From assembly GCA_046704385.1 (NCBI GenBank), contig JBJKSB010000071.1, positions 42,001 to 106,000 on the forward strand: DNA of 64,000 bases. Reading direction: 5' to 3'. The stretch comes from GH45 sp046704385 (lineage in GTDB: Bacteria; Bacteroidota; Bacteroidia; Bacteroidales; SZUA-534). The notes under the pieces are model-generated. The model saw nothing but the letters and a program-made list of their open reading frames with translations. It did no database searches and was not told where the DNA came from. Shown here one piece after another: positions 18,301 through 27,546 of this stretch; the stretch's first letter is position 1; every line of letters begins with the position of its first letter. The position numbers and the translations under genes were made by a program.

Positions 18301-21300
18301 GTTGATGGGGAAATAATCTGGATACACGCCTTGGGTGTTATGCGATTTGATAATGACACTGGTATGTGGTATATGGATGGAGTAACTCAGGACATTACTG
18401 AAATGAAAGAAGCTGAAATGGAAATGGAAAAGTCTCAGGTTATGCTACAAGATGTCCTCAATTCAAGTCCTATTGCATTTACAATAACCTCAAATGGTGA
18501 AGTTAAGGTTCAAAATCCAAAGTTCGAGGAGTTATTTGGAACAGAAATTGGCGATAAAACACCTGATCTTTATGTTGATACGGGAGTACGTGATAGAATG
18601 TTAAAAAAAGTATCACAGGAGGGTAAGGTGCTGAATTATGAATTGCGCGGATACAACGCAAAGCATGAAATAAGGGACCTTTTGGCCAGTTTTCTTCCTT
18701 TTGCTCTGTTCGATGATAATGCCTTGTTGGTTTGGATTTTAGATATTACCGATCGTAAGATGGCCGAGCGGCAAATCGTTGAAAATCAGGAAAAATTCAG
18801 GTTTTCGCTTCAATCAATGGGAGCTTTCTATTGGGTTGTTGATATCGTCATGAATACTATAAATTATGATTCTGAAGCATTCTTCAAACAATATGGTTAT
18901 AATGAACAAGAAATACCAAAATCTTATAAACAATACCTGAATATGCTACACCACGAGGATGCAGATGAAACAATTGCAGCATTAAATAAGCATATTAAGA
19001 GCAAAGGCACATTATATAAATCAGAGATACGCTTTAAAAAGAAAAATGGAGAATGGGCCTGGATATTAAATATAGGCAGGGCTATTGAGCGTAATAAAGC
19101 AGGCAATGCAGTAAAAGTAGCAGGTATTTCGATTGATATTTCTGAAAAAAAAGTCATTGAAGAAGAATTGCTAAACTTTTCAAAACGCCTTGAAATTGCA
19201 ACCAATGCAGGAAAGATAGGAGTGTGGGATTGGGATTTGGTAAACGATCAGTTTAACTGGGATGAAAGGATTTATGAAATGTACCGTATAAACCTGTTTG
19301 AAAAGAGGGCTGACAATATTTGGCAAAAGAGGTTACATCCTGATGATAAGGCAGTTGTTAATAAGGCTCTGAAAGATGCCCGAATGGGTTTAAGAGATTA
19401 CAATGAGGAATACAGGCTTGTATTTGAGGATGGCACAATTGGTGTTTTTCATGCTATGGGTACGCTTATCAGGGATAGTAATGAAAACCCACTGAAGATG
19501 ATAGGAGTTATCCTGGATATTACAGAACAGAAGGAAGTTCAAATAAAATTGGAAAAACTGAATAGTAGTCTGGTAGCTGCTAAAGAAGAGGCAGAAAACG
19601 CTACCCGTGCTAAAAGCGATTTTCTTGCACGAATGAGTCACGAAATTCGTACCCCGATGAATGCAATCATAGGATTAAGTCATTTGGCGATGAAGACGAA
19701 CCTTGATAAGAAACAGCATGATTATATTTCGAAAGTAAACAACTCTGGTAAAGCCCTGCTGGGAATAATTAATGAAATTCTGGATTTTTCGAAAATTGAA
19801 GCCGGTAAACTGGAAATTGAGTTCATTCCTTTCGATCTTGAAAAGGTATTCCAGGATTTGGCCAATGTTGTTACCTATAAAGCCCACGAAAAAAACCTGG
19901 AACTGGTTATTGGAATTGATAAAGATGTACCTCTTTCATTAATTGGCGATCCACTAAGGATAAATCAAATATTGATTAACCTGGCAAATAACGCTATAAA
20001 ATTTACCCCAAAAGGTGAGATCGTGATTAAAGCATCGTGTATGTCTGTAGATGATAAAATGGTAGAAGTACAGTTTTCTGTTCGTGATACCGGAATCGGT
20101 ATTCCAAAGAAAAAGATCGACCGTTTATTCAAATCATTCTCTCAGGTTGACAGCTCTACTACCAGAAAATATGGGGGAACAGGTTTGGGATTGGCAATAT
20201 GCGAAAAATTAACCCAGTTAATGGGAGGCAAAATATGGATGGAAAGTGAGGAGGGTAAGGGTTCTGCATTCTTTTTTACCGTAAAATTCGGCATTCAAAA
20301 AAACCAGAAGTTAGATCAGTTGAGACCATCAATTGACCTGCGCGGATTGAAAGTACTTATTTGCGATGACAATGAAACAGCATGCCATATTCTCAAAGAT
20401 ATTCTTGAATCGTTCACTTTTAAAGTTGATATTGCAAAAACAGGGAATGAAACTATTGAATATCTTGAAAAGTCATCTAAAGAGCCCTATGAATTAGCCC
20501 TTATTGATTGGAAAATGCCTGGAATGGATGGTGTTCAGACAGCTGAGGCCATAATGAAAAATAAGAATATAAAAACCATTCCAATCATCATTATGGTTAC
20601 AGCTTATGGGCGGGATGAGATTTACCATGAAGCAGAACGGCTCAAATTTTCGGCGATTGTTGTTAAACCGGTTAGTCATTCTGTATTATTTAATACAATA
20701 ATGGAAGCTTTCGGGCGCAAAGATCAGATGCGGACTTTGAGTAACAGTAATTTCGATTTTGAACCCAGGCAACTTGAAATTATTAGAGGGGCCAGTATAT
20801 TGTTGGTTGAAGATAACGAATTAAACCAACAGGTAACCAGGGAGTTGATTGAATCGGCTGATTGCCTGGTAGATGTAGCTGAAAATGGGGCTATAGCTGT
20901 AAAAATGGTAACAAAAAACCCAAATAAATATGAGCTGATCTTTATGGATATCCAAATGCCTGTAATGGATGGTTATAAAGCCACCATTGAAATCAGGAAA
21001 AACAAAACAATAAGAAATATCCCGATTATTGCCATGACCGCCGATGCTGTTACCGGGGTTAAAGAACAGTGTCTCGAAGCAGGAATGAACGATTACATTA
21101 CTAAGCCCATCTATCCTAATGAATTATTTGGGACAATGGCAAGATATATTAAAAAACGGAAGCGTGATCTGTCTTTCCTAAAGCAACGGAAACCCGTTTC
21201 TGATAGAGATGAAAATATTATACCTAAATTCAAATTTATTGATTCGAGTGATGGGTTGCATAGAGTATATGGCAACAAAATAATATACAGTAGTTTGCTT

Positions 21301-21828
21301 GTTAAATTCAACAAAAATAACAGCAATTTTACTGAAAAAATAAAGGAAGCATTCAACGCAGGCAACCATGAGTTGATTTATCGTAAAGTTCATACCTTAA
21401 AAGGGGTTAGTGGTAACCTTGGGGCTAAAAAATTGTATAAAGAACTGGTGGTTTTGGAAAAAGGGCTCAAAGCAAATATTAATCAACTGCCCGGGTTAAT
21501 GATCCGTTTTGAATCAGTACTAAAACAAGTTTTGAGCGAAACCTCAGACTACGCACAAATGATTGAAAATAAAAGACTTCAAAATCAGGAAACTAATGTG
21601 ATTGAATTTGACAAAAAAATAGTGTTAAAACTGACAAGTAAACTAAAAGAACAATTGGAAGATAACGATATGGATGCAAAAAACACCATGTCGGAATTAA
21701 AGAAATATAAGAATAGCCAAATAGGGAAACAGTTGGATAATGTTGAAGCCAGTCTTAATGAATATGATTTTGAAGAAACTATTTATAACCTGAATACTTT
21801 AATTGAAACAATAAAAACTAAATTTTAA
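15382..21828 (+). CDS. Giant multi-PAS hybrid histidine kinase with two receiver domains and HPt
   Basis: A 2148-residue membrane phosphorelay protein. Two transmembrane segments lie near the N-terminus (about 5-25 and 35-60), then an extracytoplasmic region to about 250 and a third span (about 250-272). About eight PAS domains follow, starting near residues 345, 510, 635, 760, 885, 1020, 1140 and 1270 and often ending in D-I-T-E/D-R/Q-K linkers. Then come HisKA (MSHEIRTPMN, His1420), HATPase (NLANNAIKFTP, DTGIGIP, GGTGLGLAI), receiver 1 (ALIDWKMPGMDG, Asp1709), receiver 2 (FMDIQMPVMDG, Asp1856), an HPt domain (KVHTLKGVSGNLG, His2004) and a C-terminal helical region. It sits three bases upstream of a second kinase and heads the tight array to 35.5 kb, so it probably senses several signals controlling that system. 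Confidence 0.93.
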   Translation: MLLHEIILILIFAAGIALFSLLSKFIISRYTVRKSVIIIFTVLSGLVVLIGILLSILIRNSNQLKLVEDNKSRSLDLANELRNSSDDFTKMIRLYTITGDSIYQQYFHYIADILNGKIKHPANYRFSYWDRVLAGEEQLKFDGEKYSIESKMFELGFSDNEREMLTNAKEESDRLISLEEIAMYAVEGLFLDDNNEFTIHGKPDKERALHIVHGEEYLKVKSVIMQNIADFYDKVDARTSAEVNLLLVRNRLLLWSIILMILFTISIALIGYRLLRRKIIDPLAIIEGSSHKYISISGENMQNLISKDEVSSIASTLELMANNIFLRDAQLKELITKLNMQAARYQGLISASNTGAWEYNSETGFMWCSKEYFSMLGRTEDDYDLSGKPNLQETWTNLIHPDDREKASTYFTEYLQKGSVGLFEYQLRMLHKNGDWIWIWSRGSTLCDENDKPTHITIGTHIDITHQKITEQKLHELNVDLEHRVKERTARIKERESLLLHQTELLNSTIESLNHPFYVVDVSDYSILMANNAAKKLNSGDKVTTCYALSHKTDVPCNSYAHPCPLQMVKTTKKSVVVEHIHEDENGILSNVEVHGHPIFNEKGEVIHMIEYALDITERKQSEARLLEAKNKNDAILAASTNGIITINENGIVETFNLAAEKIFGFSTNEIIGQDIDIIIPDKYAGILKTYIKNYLESGNAKIINKRIENYGKHKSGRLILLEIGLSIVELEKVKLFTAIVNDITERKEAELALKNSQQLMRTMIDNVQSVIYMKDIEGRYLLANSQYKKATGISEKQLLGNTDFDVMPKDIAENITKIDKEVFTSGEIVTLEENVPNAEDVIKCYWSAKVPLKNENGEIIGLVGISTDITERKALEASLKSINLLSDRALELTKAGFWEVPIDGSGYYTQSDRATSIFGMIPNPNKSYLISEWYKGMAEVDIISAENVNEIFNATIERRIDKYDAIYPFKRPVDGEIIWIHALGVMRFDNDTGMWYMDGVTQDITEMKEAEMEMEKSQVMLQDVLNSSPIAFTITSNGEVKVQNPKFEELFGTEIGDKTPDLYVDTGVRDRMLKKVSQEGKVLNYELRGYNAKHEIRDLLASFLPFALFDDNALLVWILDITDRKMAERQIVENQEKFRFSLQSMGAFYWVVDIVMNTINYDSEAFFKQYGYNEQEIPKSYKQYLNMLHHEDADETIAALNKHIKSKGTLYKSEIRFKKKNGEWAWILNIGRAIERNKAGNAVKVAGISIDISEKKVIEEELLNFSKRLEIATNAGKIGVWDWDLVNDQFNWDERIYEMYRINLFEKRADNIWQKRLHPDDKAVVNKALKDARMGLRDYNEEYRLVFEDGTIGVFHAMGTLIRDSNENPLKMIGVILDITEQKEVQIKLEKLNSSLVAAKEEAENATRAKSDFLARMSHEIRTPMNAIIGLSHLAMKTNLDKKQHDYISKVNNSGKALLGIINEILDFSKIEAGKLEIEFIPFDLEKVFQDLANVVTYKAHEKNLELVIGIDKDVPLSLIGDPLRINQILINLANNAIKFTPKGEIVIKASCMSVDDKMVEVQFSVRDTGIGIPKKKIDRLFKSFSQVDSSTTRKYGGTGLGLAICEKLTQLMGGKIWMESEEGKGSAFFFTVKFGIQKNQKLDQLRPSIDLRGLKVLICDDNETACHILKDILESFTFKVDIAKTGNETIEYLEKSSKEPYELALIDWKMPGMDGVQTAEAIMKNKNIKTIPIIIMVTAYGRDEIYHEAERLKFSAIVVKPVSHSVLFNTIMEAFGRKDQMRTLSNSNFDFEPRQLEIIRGASILLVEDNELNQQVTRELIESADCLVDVAENGAIAVKMVTKNPNKYELIFMDIQMPVMDGYKATIEIRKNKTIRNIPIIAMTADAVTGVKEQCLEAGMNDYITKPIYPNELFGTMARYIKKRKRDLSFLKQRKPVSDRDENIIPKFKFIDSSDGLHRVYGNKIIYSSLLVKFNKNNSNFTEKIKEAFNAGNHELIYRKVHTLKGVSGNLGAKKLYKELVVLEKGLKANINQLPGLMIRFESVLKQVLSETSDYAQMIENKRLQNQETNVIEFDKKIVLKLTSKLKEQLEDNDMDAKNTMSELKKYKNSQIGKQLDNVEASLNEYDFEETIYNLNTLIETIKTKF

Positions 21829-21831
21829 GCC

Positions 21832-22998
21832 ATGGATGAATCAATAAAAATATTAATTGTTGACGATACACCTGAAAACATTGATACTTTGGGGACGTTG
21901 TTAGGCAATTATAAGCGAATGGTGGCTTTAAGCGGGGAAAAAGCGCTTGCCTTGGCAGTAAAAGATCCCAAACCCGATTTGATATTACTTGATATTATGA
22001 TGCCTGGAATTGACGGTTATGAAGTGTGCCGGCGATTAAAGGCTGATAAAGCAACAAGGAATATCCCCATAATTTTTCTTACTTCAAAAACCAACCGTGA
22101 AGATATACTTAAGGGCTTTGAAATTGGGGCGCAGGATTATGTTACAAAACCATTTGATAAAAACGAATTACTGGCAAGAGTAAAAACGCAGGTTGAACTA
22201 AAAAAAAGCAGGGAAGAGTTAAATATTTTAAATTCCGCACTTGAAAAAAAGGTAGAAGAAAGGACACTGGAACTATACGAATCCAATGAAAAATTAAAAA
22301 AAGCATACAACGAATTAAAGGTAATGGACGAAACAAAAAACCAGTTTCTTCACCTTATAAGTCATGAACTCAGGACACCTTTAAATGGCATTGTCGGGGC
22401 TCTTCATTTAATTAAAGAGGAGGTAGCCACAAAAAAAATGGCCGAATTTGTCGATATTCTGGACGTATCAGTTAAAAGACTGGAAAAATTTTCATATCAG
22501 GCACTAAAGATAACCCAGCTAAAAACCGGAAAATACAGATTAATGGTAACAGAAGTTAAACTTAAAAAACTGATAGAATTTGTGTTAATCAACCTTATCG
22601 GTTTAATCAATGAAAAGCATATTACCGTAGATGTTAGTAGTAATATGGCCCAGGAAAAAATTGAATGCGATTACGATTTGATGACACTTGCCCTTTCCAA
22701 GATTGTTGAAAATGCTTTAAAACATTCACCAATAAATGGCCGTATTGAAATTAAATTTGATTCAGATGAAGGTTCAAAAATAATCAAGATCAGGGATCAT
22801 GGTGTGGGTTTTAGCCAAAAAACACTGGCCAATCCATTTGAGTTGTTTTCAACAGGCGAGGAACATATCAATAATAATATGGGTGTCGATTTAGCATTGG
22901 TTAAACTTATTATTGATGCTCATAAGGGTGATATTTCTGTTGGAAATTCAAATGATGGAGGAGCTTTCGTAAAAATAAATTTTGTACGGCTGGAATAA
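21832..22998 (+). CDS. Response regulator-histidine kinase fusion (REC-HisKA-HATPase)
   Basis: A soluble 388-residue protein. It has an N-terminal receiver (LILLDIMMPGIDG, phospho-acceptor Asp54; YVTKPF), a coiled-coil linker (about 125-165), HisKA (LISHELRTPLNG, His178) and a HATPase domain with IVENALKHSP and DHGVGFS. The G2 box is degenerate (NNNMGVDLAL instead of GxGLGL), so ATP turnover may be weak. The start codon is three bases after the stop of the giant kinase, so the two are probably translationally coupled, and the receiver is a natural phosphate acceptor for the upstream HPt domain. No DNA-binding output is present, so the relay may act by protein contact or through an unlinked regulator. 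Confidence 0.9.
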   Translation: MDESIKILIVDDTPENIDTLGTLLGNYKRMVALSGEKALALAVKDPKPDLILLDIMMPGIDGYEVCRRLKADKATRNIPIIFLTSKTNREDILKGFEIGAQDYVTKPFDKNELLARVKTQVELKKSREELNILNSALEKKVEERTLELYESNEKLKKAYNELKVMDETKNQFLHLISHELRTPLNGIVGALHLIKEEVATKKMAEFVDILDVSVKRLEKFSYQALKITQLKTGKYRLMVTEVKLKKLIEFVLINLIGLINEKHITVDVSSNMAQEKIECDYDLMTLALSKIVENALKHSPINGRIEIKFDSDEGSKIIKIRDHGVGFSQKTLANPFELFSTGEEHINNNMGVDLALVKLIIDAHKGDISVGNSNDGGAFVKINFVRLE

Positions 22999-23059
22999 AT
23001 GATCAACATCCAACACCCTGTAATACAACATAATAATTTAACTTTTGGTTTCATAGCCC

Positions 23060-26000
23060 ATGAATGAAACAGTACTAAAACTTTTGATACAATTATTTGC
23101 ATTGATTCCTTACCTGGATAAGGATGTTGATAAAAACATGGCCAGGCTTTACAAGGAACTTTATTTAAGTAAAATACTAAATAAGAGCCTGGTTAAAAAA
23201 TATTTGCAGTATCTGGAGTCTTTTTTAAATGAATTATTACAAAAGGAATCAGAAATTAAGGACAGGTATCCCTATTGTTTGCAGCAGGCTGAAATTATTT
23301 GTAACAAAATAAATAGTGATCTGCGGCAGGAACAAAAAGTACTGGTGCTTATCAATTTAATTCAACTTAATAAAAACTGGAGCACAATAACAACTAACGA
23401 GACCAAACTGGATGAACTCATTGATGCTGTTGCTGGATACCTGAAAATTTCTACTGATGAATATTTTAATCTGAAACAATTCATAAATAACAAGATTTAC
23501 AATATAAAAGGCGAAAAGAATTTAATATTTATTGGCGAACAAAGTTTATTTAACCTTTCGGAGATTCCCGGTTTTTATAAAAAAGGATTAAATACTCAAA
23601 TTTTGGTTCTGAACCTGGAATCGACAGGTACCTATTTATTTAAGTATAGCGAAAAAAAACATAGCTTAAATTATTTGGGTAAACCTATTTTCCCCGATCA
23701 GGTATATGTTTTTGAAAAAGGCACTTTGATAATGGGTGAAATCGATGGTGCTTTACCTCTTTATTATAGCGAATTGGTTGCCTGTTTTAGATCAGCCCGG
23801 GCGAAAAACATATTGTATTTTCAAGCAATAAATACTGAATATATTTATCCGGGCACCGAAGCAGGAATACATGAATTCAGTTTTAAAGCCAATGGTGGAG
23901 AATTAATTGGTATTATGGGAGGTAGTGGAGCCGGAAAATCCACCTTGCTTAATTTATTTAATGGAAATATTAAACCCGATAAAGGGAAAATACTAATTAA
24001 CGGGATAAATATTCAGGATAGGAAAAAAGCAGAAGGAATAATAGGATATATTCCCCAGGATGATCTGTTGATTGAGGATTTATCGGTATATCAGAACCTG
24101 TATTTTAATGCAGAACTAAGCTTTAAGGATTTATCAGAGCCTGAAATACGAAACAAAGTTGATTCAATATTAGTTGATCTTGATTTATGGGATGTTCGTG
24201 ATTTAAAGGTTGGGAGCCCTTTAAAAAAAGTAATAAGCGGAGGACAACGCAAACGCTTAAATATTTCACTGGAACTTATTCGTAACCCTTTAGTACTATT
24301 TGTTGATGAACCCACATCGGGTTTATCGTCATCCGATGCTGAAAAAATTATTGATTTATTAAAGCTTGAAGCGAATAAAGGAAGTATTGTAGTGGTAAAT
24401 ATTCATCAACCATCTTCAGAAATATTCAAACAGTTCGATAAACTGCTGGTAATTGATAAGGGAGGTTATATTATATATAATGGTGACCCTGTTATGGCGG
24501 TTGAATATTTCAGAAAACAAACGGAACATGTCGAAGCAGGTGAAAGTACGTGTAGCTGCTGTGGAACCGTGAATCCGGATCAGATTTTGGAGCTGGTTGA
24601 GTTGACTAAAGTTGATGAGTTTGGAAAGAAAACAAAAATCAGAAAAGTATTACCAAACGAATGGTATCAACGATTTATTGAGACTATGAATATTCGTGAT
24701 ACAGATAAACCCGAAATATTAACGGTAAATAAGCCAGAAACCTCACTACCAGGAAGATTAAAACAGTTTAATATTTTTTTTAAACGGAATGCTTTATCGA
24801 AAATTGCAGACAGGCAATTTATTTTGTTAGGTATTCTTGTACCTCCTGTACTCGCTTTAATTCTGGGTTTATTGATGAGGCATCTCTATCGCGATTCAGC
24901 TGGTACACTTAAATACATTTATTATTATAATGGAAATATTCCGGCCTTTTTCCTTATGGCTATTATTGTAGCGCTGTTTGTTGGCCTGATTATTAGCGCC
25001 GAAGATATTTTCCATGATAGAAAAATACGCGAAAGAGAACGTTTTTTAAACCTGAACCCATCAAGTTATTTAAACTCTAAAGTCTTATTTCTTTTCATAT
25101 TCTCAGCAGTTCAGGCATTTTTATTTGTAATAATAACTTGTTTTATTCTTGAAATTAAAGGCTTTTTAATGTCTTTCTGGCTGATTTTTTTCTCATTATC
25201 AATTTTTGGGAACCTCGTTGGTTTAAATATTTCCGCAAATTTCAAAAGTATTGTTGCCATATATATTACTATCCCTTTGATTCTGGTTCCTCAAATAATA
25301 TTAAGTGGTGTAATTGTTGAGTACGACCAATTAAATCCACATATTACTTCCGAAGAAGTTGTACCTGTAATTGGCGACCTGATGGTTTCCAGGTGGGGTT
25401 ATGAAGCCTTGCTGGTTCAACAGTTTAAAAATAACAAATACGAACGTGTATTTTTTGATACTGACCGGCAAAAAAGTCAGTACGCATATATTATAAACTA
25501 CTGGATACCGGAACTATTAAGTATAGGCCAGAATATTCACCCAGAGGACACTACGGTTAATGGGTTATCTCTGACAAATCAAAAGCAATTGATGATTTGT
25601 GAGGTTATAAAATTGAATTCAAAAATAGGTTTGAAACCACCTGAATTTTTAGATAAAATTACCGCAGATAATCTGACAAATCAGGATATCTCATCTATAA
25701 TATCGTATTTAGAGGCCATACAAAAAATGGCTCAAAAAAAACTTCATAAGATTATTAAAGAAAAGGATATGATTTATAATTCTCTGCAAACAAAGGTAGG
25801 AAAAGAGCGATTAGAGACTTTGCGTGAAGATTATACCAATGAACAGATAGAGAAATTTGTTTTAAATAAAGAAGAAATTAGCAAATTGCTAAATACCCAA
25901 AAGAAAATTATTCAAAAATATGAGCCTGTATTTGAATCTCCTCCTGAAAGGAATGGGAGAGCCCAATTCTATAGTTCCGTTAAAATATTAGGAAATTTAA

Positions 26001-26098
26001 AAATAGGAACATTTTTATTCAACGTTATAACCATATGGCTCTTTAATTTAATACTCTATATTATTTTACTCGTGAATGTTAGGAGAATAAAATTCTAA
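23060..26098 (+). CDS. ABCG-like ABC transporter (fused ATPase and permease) with long N-terminal extension
   Basis: A 1012-residue single-chain half transporter. Residues 1-260 form a helical, TerB-like-looking extension and a possible FHA-like beta stretch, not normally part of ABCG proteins. The nucleotide-binding domain has Walker A GGSGAGKS (287-294), Q-loop IPQDD, signature ISGGQRKR (Ser393), and Walker B LFVDEPTSGLSS as in ABCG/White proteins. A cysteine cluster (CSCCG, about 496-500) lies before the permease. Membrane spans cluster at about 580-770, followed by a soluble segment of about 200 residues and a final span at the C-terminus. It begins 61 bp after the kinase pair and precedes secreted and T9SS-type proteins. 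The substrate is unknown. Confidence 0.9.
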   Translation: MNETVLKLLIQLFALIPYLDKDVDKNMARLYKELYLSKILNKSLVKKYLQYLESFLNELLQKESEIKDRYPYCLQQAEIICNKINSDLRQEQKVLVLINLIQLNKNWSTITTNETKLDELIDAVAGYLKISTDEYFNLKQFINNKIYNIKGEKNLIFIGEQSLFNLSEIPGFYKKGLNTQILVLNLESTGTYLFKYSEKKHSLNYLGKPIFPDQVYVFEKGTLIMGEIDGALPLYYSELVACFRSARAKNILYFQAINTEYIYPGTEAGIHEFSFKANGGELIGIMGGSGAGKSTLLNLFNGNIKPDKGKILINGINIQDRKKAEGIIGYIPQDDLLIEDLSVYQNLYFNAELSFKDLSEPEIRNKVDSILVDLDLWDVRDLKVGSPLKKVISGGQRKRLNISLELIRNPLVLFVDEPTSGLSSSDAEKIIDLLKLEANKGSIVVVNIHQPSSEIFKQFDKLLVIDKGGYIIYNGDPVMAVEYFRKQTEHVEAGESTCSCCGTVNPDQILELVELTKVDEFGKKTKIRKVLPNEWYQRFIETMNIRDTDKPEILTVNKPETSLPGRLKQFNIFFKRNALSKIADRQFILLGILVPPVLALILGLLMRHLYRDSAGTLKYIYYYNGNIPAFFLMAIIVALFVGLIISAEDIFHDRKIRERERFLNLNPSSYLNSKVLFLFIFSAVQAFLFVIITCFILEIKGFLMSFWLIFFSLSIFGNLVGLNISANFKSIVAIYITIPLILVPQIILSGVIVEYDQLNPHITSEEVVPVIGDLMVSRWGYEALLVQQFKNNKYERVFFDTDRQKSQYAYIINYWIPELLSIGQNIHPEDTTVNGLSLTNQKQLMICEVIKLNSKIGLKPPEFLDKITADNLTNQDISSIISYLEAIQKMAQKKLHKIIKEKDMIYNSLQTKVGKERLETLREDYTNEQIEKFVLNKEEISKLLNTQKKIIQKYEPVFESPPERNGRAQFYSSVKILGNLKIGTFLFNVITIWLFNLILYIILLVNVRRIKF

Positions 26099-26109
26099 AA
26101 ACAAAAGCT

Positions 26110-26613
26110 ATGAAAGATTACGATATGAATGGAGGTTTGAAAAAAAATTACTTTTTTAAAAATCTAAGTTTAATTATGCTGATGATTTTGAGCCTGAATA
26201 TCAATATTAAAGCACAATACTGTAATGGTTTTTCAGAAAAAAATTGTAAATTACCCATAGACTGGAATTACGAAATCAGCTCTCAATCAGTTGGCATAGA
26301 AATGTATCAGGGACAAGTTTATAGGATATATGCTGTTCTTTATTCTGATAATGAATATTCAATAAGATTTTGCCCTGATAATGAATTAGGTAAAATTCAG
26401 TACCGCCTGTTAAGTGAAGGTGTTGAATTGGCTAAAAGAACTTTTGATTCAGGATTTGAATCGGAATTAAGCCATATTGAATTTGTAAATACCATTACTC
26501 GCAGGATTTTAATTGAGGTTAAGGTACAAAAAACCAGTTTGAATATTGATCGCGATAACGTTAAGTGTCTGGGAATTACCATTGGCAGTACCAAAGAATA
26601 TAGTATTAATTAA
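26110..26613 (+). CDS. Small secreted four-cysteine protein, paralogue A
   Basis: A 167-residue protein with a signal peptide (cleavage likely at IKAQ|Y). The mature part is mostly beta-strand with four cysteines (YC, NC, FC, KC). It is clearly related to the product at 27547-28017: both share C-x5-C near the start, then GQ-x-Y/F, EYSIRFC/EYSVSIC, a D-S-x-E/V stretch, and ILIEVKV/LIIEVTV before the last cysteine. It starts 11 bp after the ABC transporter. I do not recognise the family. Periplasmic or surface-exposed location with two disulfides is inferred. Confidence 0.75.
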   Translation: MKDYDMNGGLKKNYFFKNLSLIMLMILSLNINIKAQYCNGFSEKNCKLPIDWNYEISSQSVGIEMYQGQVYRIYAVLYSDNEYSIRFCPDNELGKIQYRLLSEGVELAKRTFDSGFESELSHIEFVNTITRRILIEVKVQKTSLNIDRDNVKCLGITIGSTKEYSIN

Positions 26614-26648
26614 TCGAAATATAACTTATGAATTTAAAATGTTGAAAT

Positions 26649-27536
26649 ATGAAACATGTTCGTCAATTAATTTATTTGGTCATTCTTACTTGTTGTATTC
26701 AGTTAGTGAGTTGTAGACAAAATAATTCGGCAAAAAATTCAACTGATAAATTAGCTGTTGAGGTCAATGCTGATAGTATTAGCACTAAAATGGATTATTA
26801 CAGATTTCCGTCTCCTGATGAAGTATTGGGTCTGATTGAGGAATCTGATCTAAAATTTCTGCCTGGAATTGTAAATTCCACAGATCGTTTAAAATATTAT
26901 AAAAGTTCAGATAAACAGGCTCTAAATCTTGGGGTTTATGTTTCTGATCTGGCTTACCTTTCAGTTTTCCCCAGCCAGGAAAAAACATATCTTTATATAA
27001 ATACCATAAGTGAATTAACTGATAATCTGGAAATTGAGGGCGCATTTTCAAAAAACTTCGTTGAACGCATGCATAATAACATGGATAACCTTGATTCCCT
27101 GGCAATGTTCTCGGGTGATGTTTTTTATAAAATTGTGGTATACCTTGAAAACAATAATAATGAAAGTACATTAGCCTTAATTTCATTAGGAGCGTTTATT
27201 GAAAGCACTTATTTATTACTAAATTATATTACTGATTACAATCAGCAGGAACCGTTAGTGCAAAGGGTTGCAGATCAAAAATATGCCTTTGATAATTTAT
27301 GCCAGTCACTGTTGAAAAATATGGATAATCAGTCCGAAAAAGTATATATAGACATGATTTCCGAAATTAAGAAAGTATATAATTCCATAGATGTAGATGA
27401 AGCTGAATCAACCGTTAGTAAAACCAAAACCGGGGAATTGGTTATTGATGGAGGTGAAAGCTTTGTGTTATCTGAAGATATTTTAAACCAGATAAAGGAA
27501 ATTATATTTAAAGACAGGAAATCAATAATTGAATAA
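26649..27536 (+). CDS. Lipoprotein of unknown function between two secreted paralogues
   Basis: A 295-residue lipoprotein with lipobox QLVSC (Cys22) and a mostly helical mature part, for example GVYVSDLAYLSVF, NNMDNLDSLAMFSGDVFYKIVVYLE and LISLGAFIESTYLLLNYI. No catalytic motif or known domain is evident. It lies between two related four-cysteine proteins and upstream of PorE- and PorP-like genes, so a role as a periplasmic or outer-membrane assembly partner of the ABC transporter or the secretion module is plausible but unproven. Confidence 0.75.
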   Translation: MKHVRQLIYLVILTCCIQLVSCRQNNSAKNSTDKLAVEVNADSISTKMDYYRFPSPDEVLGLIEESDLKFLPGIVNSTDRLKYYKSSDKQALNLGVYVSDLAYLSVFPSQEKTYLYINTISELTDNLEIEGAFSKNFVERMHNNMDNLDSLAMFSGDVFYKIVVYLENNNNESTLALISLGAFIESTYLLLNYITDYNQQEPLVQRVADQKYAFDNLCQSLLKNMDNQSEKVYIDMISEIKKVYNSIDVDEAESTVSKTKTGELVIDGGESFVLSEDILNQIKEIIFKDRKSIIE

Positions 27537-27546
27537 AAATATAACT

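Noticed and set aside
26785..27186. A 133-codon open frame antisense to the lipoprotein gene.
   Set aside because: Low-complexity translation with many His, Tyr and Gln residues typical of an antisense shadow.
27529..27546. A TTG start extending secreted paralogue B into the lipoprotein gene.
   Set aside because: The ATG at 27547 gives a clean signal peptide.
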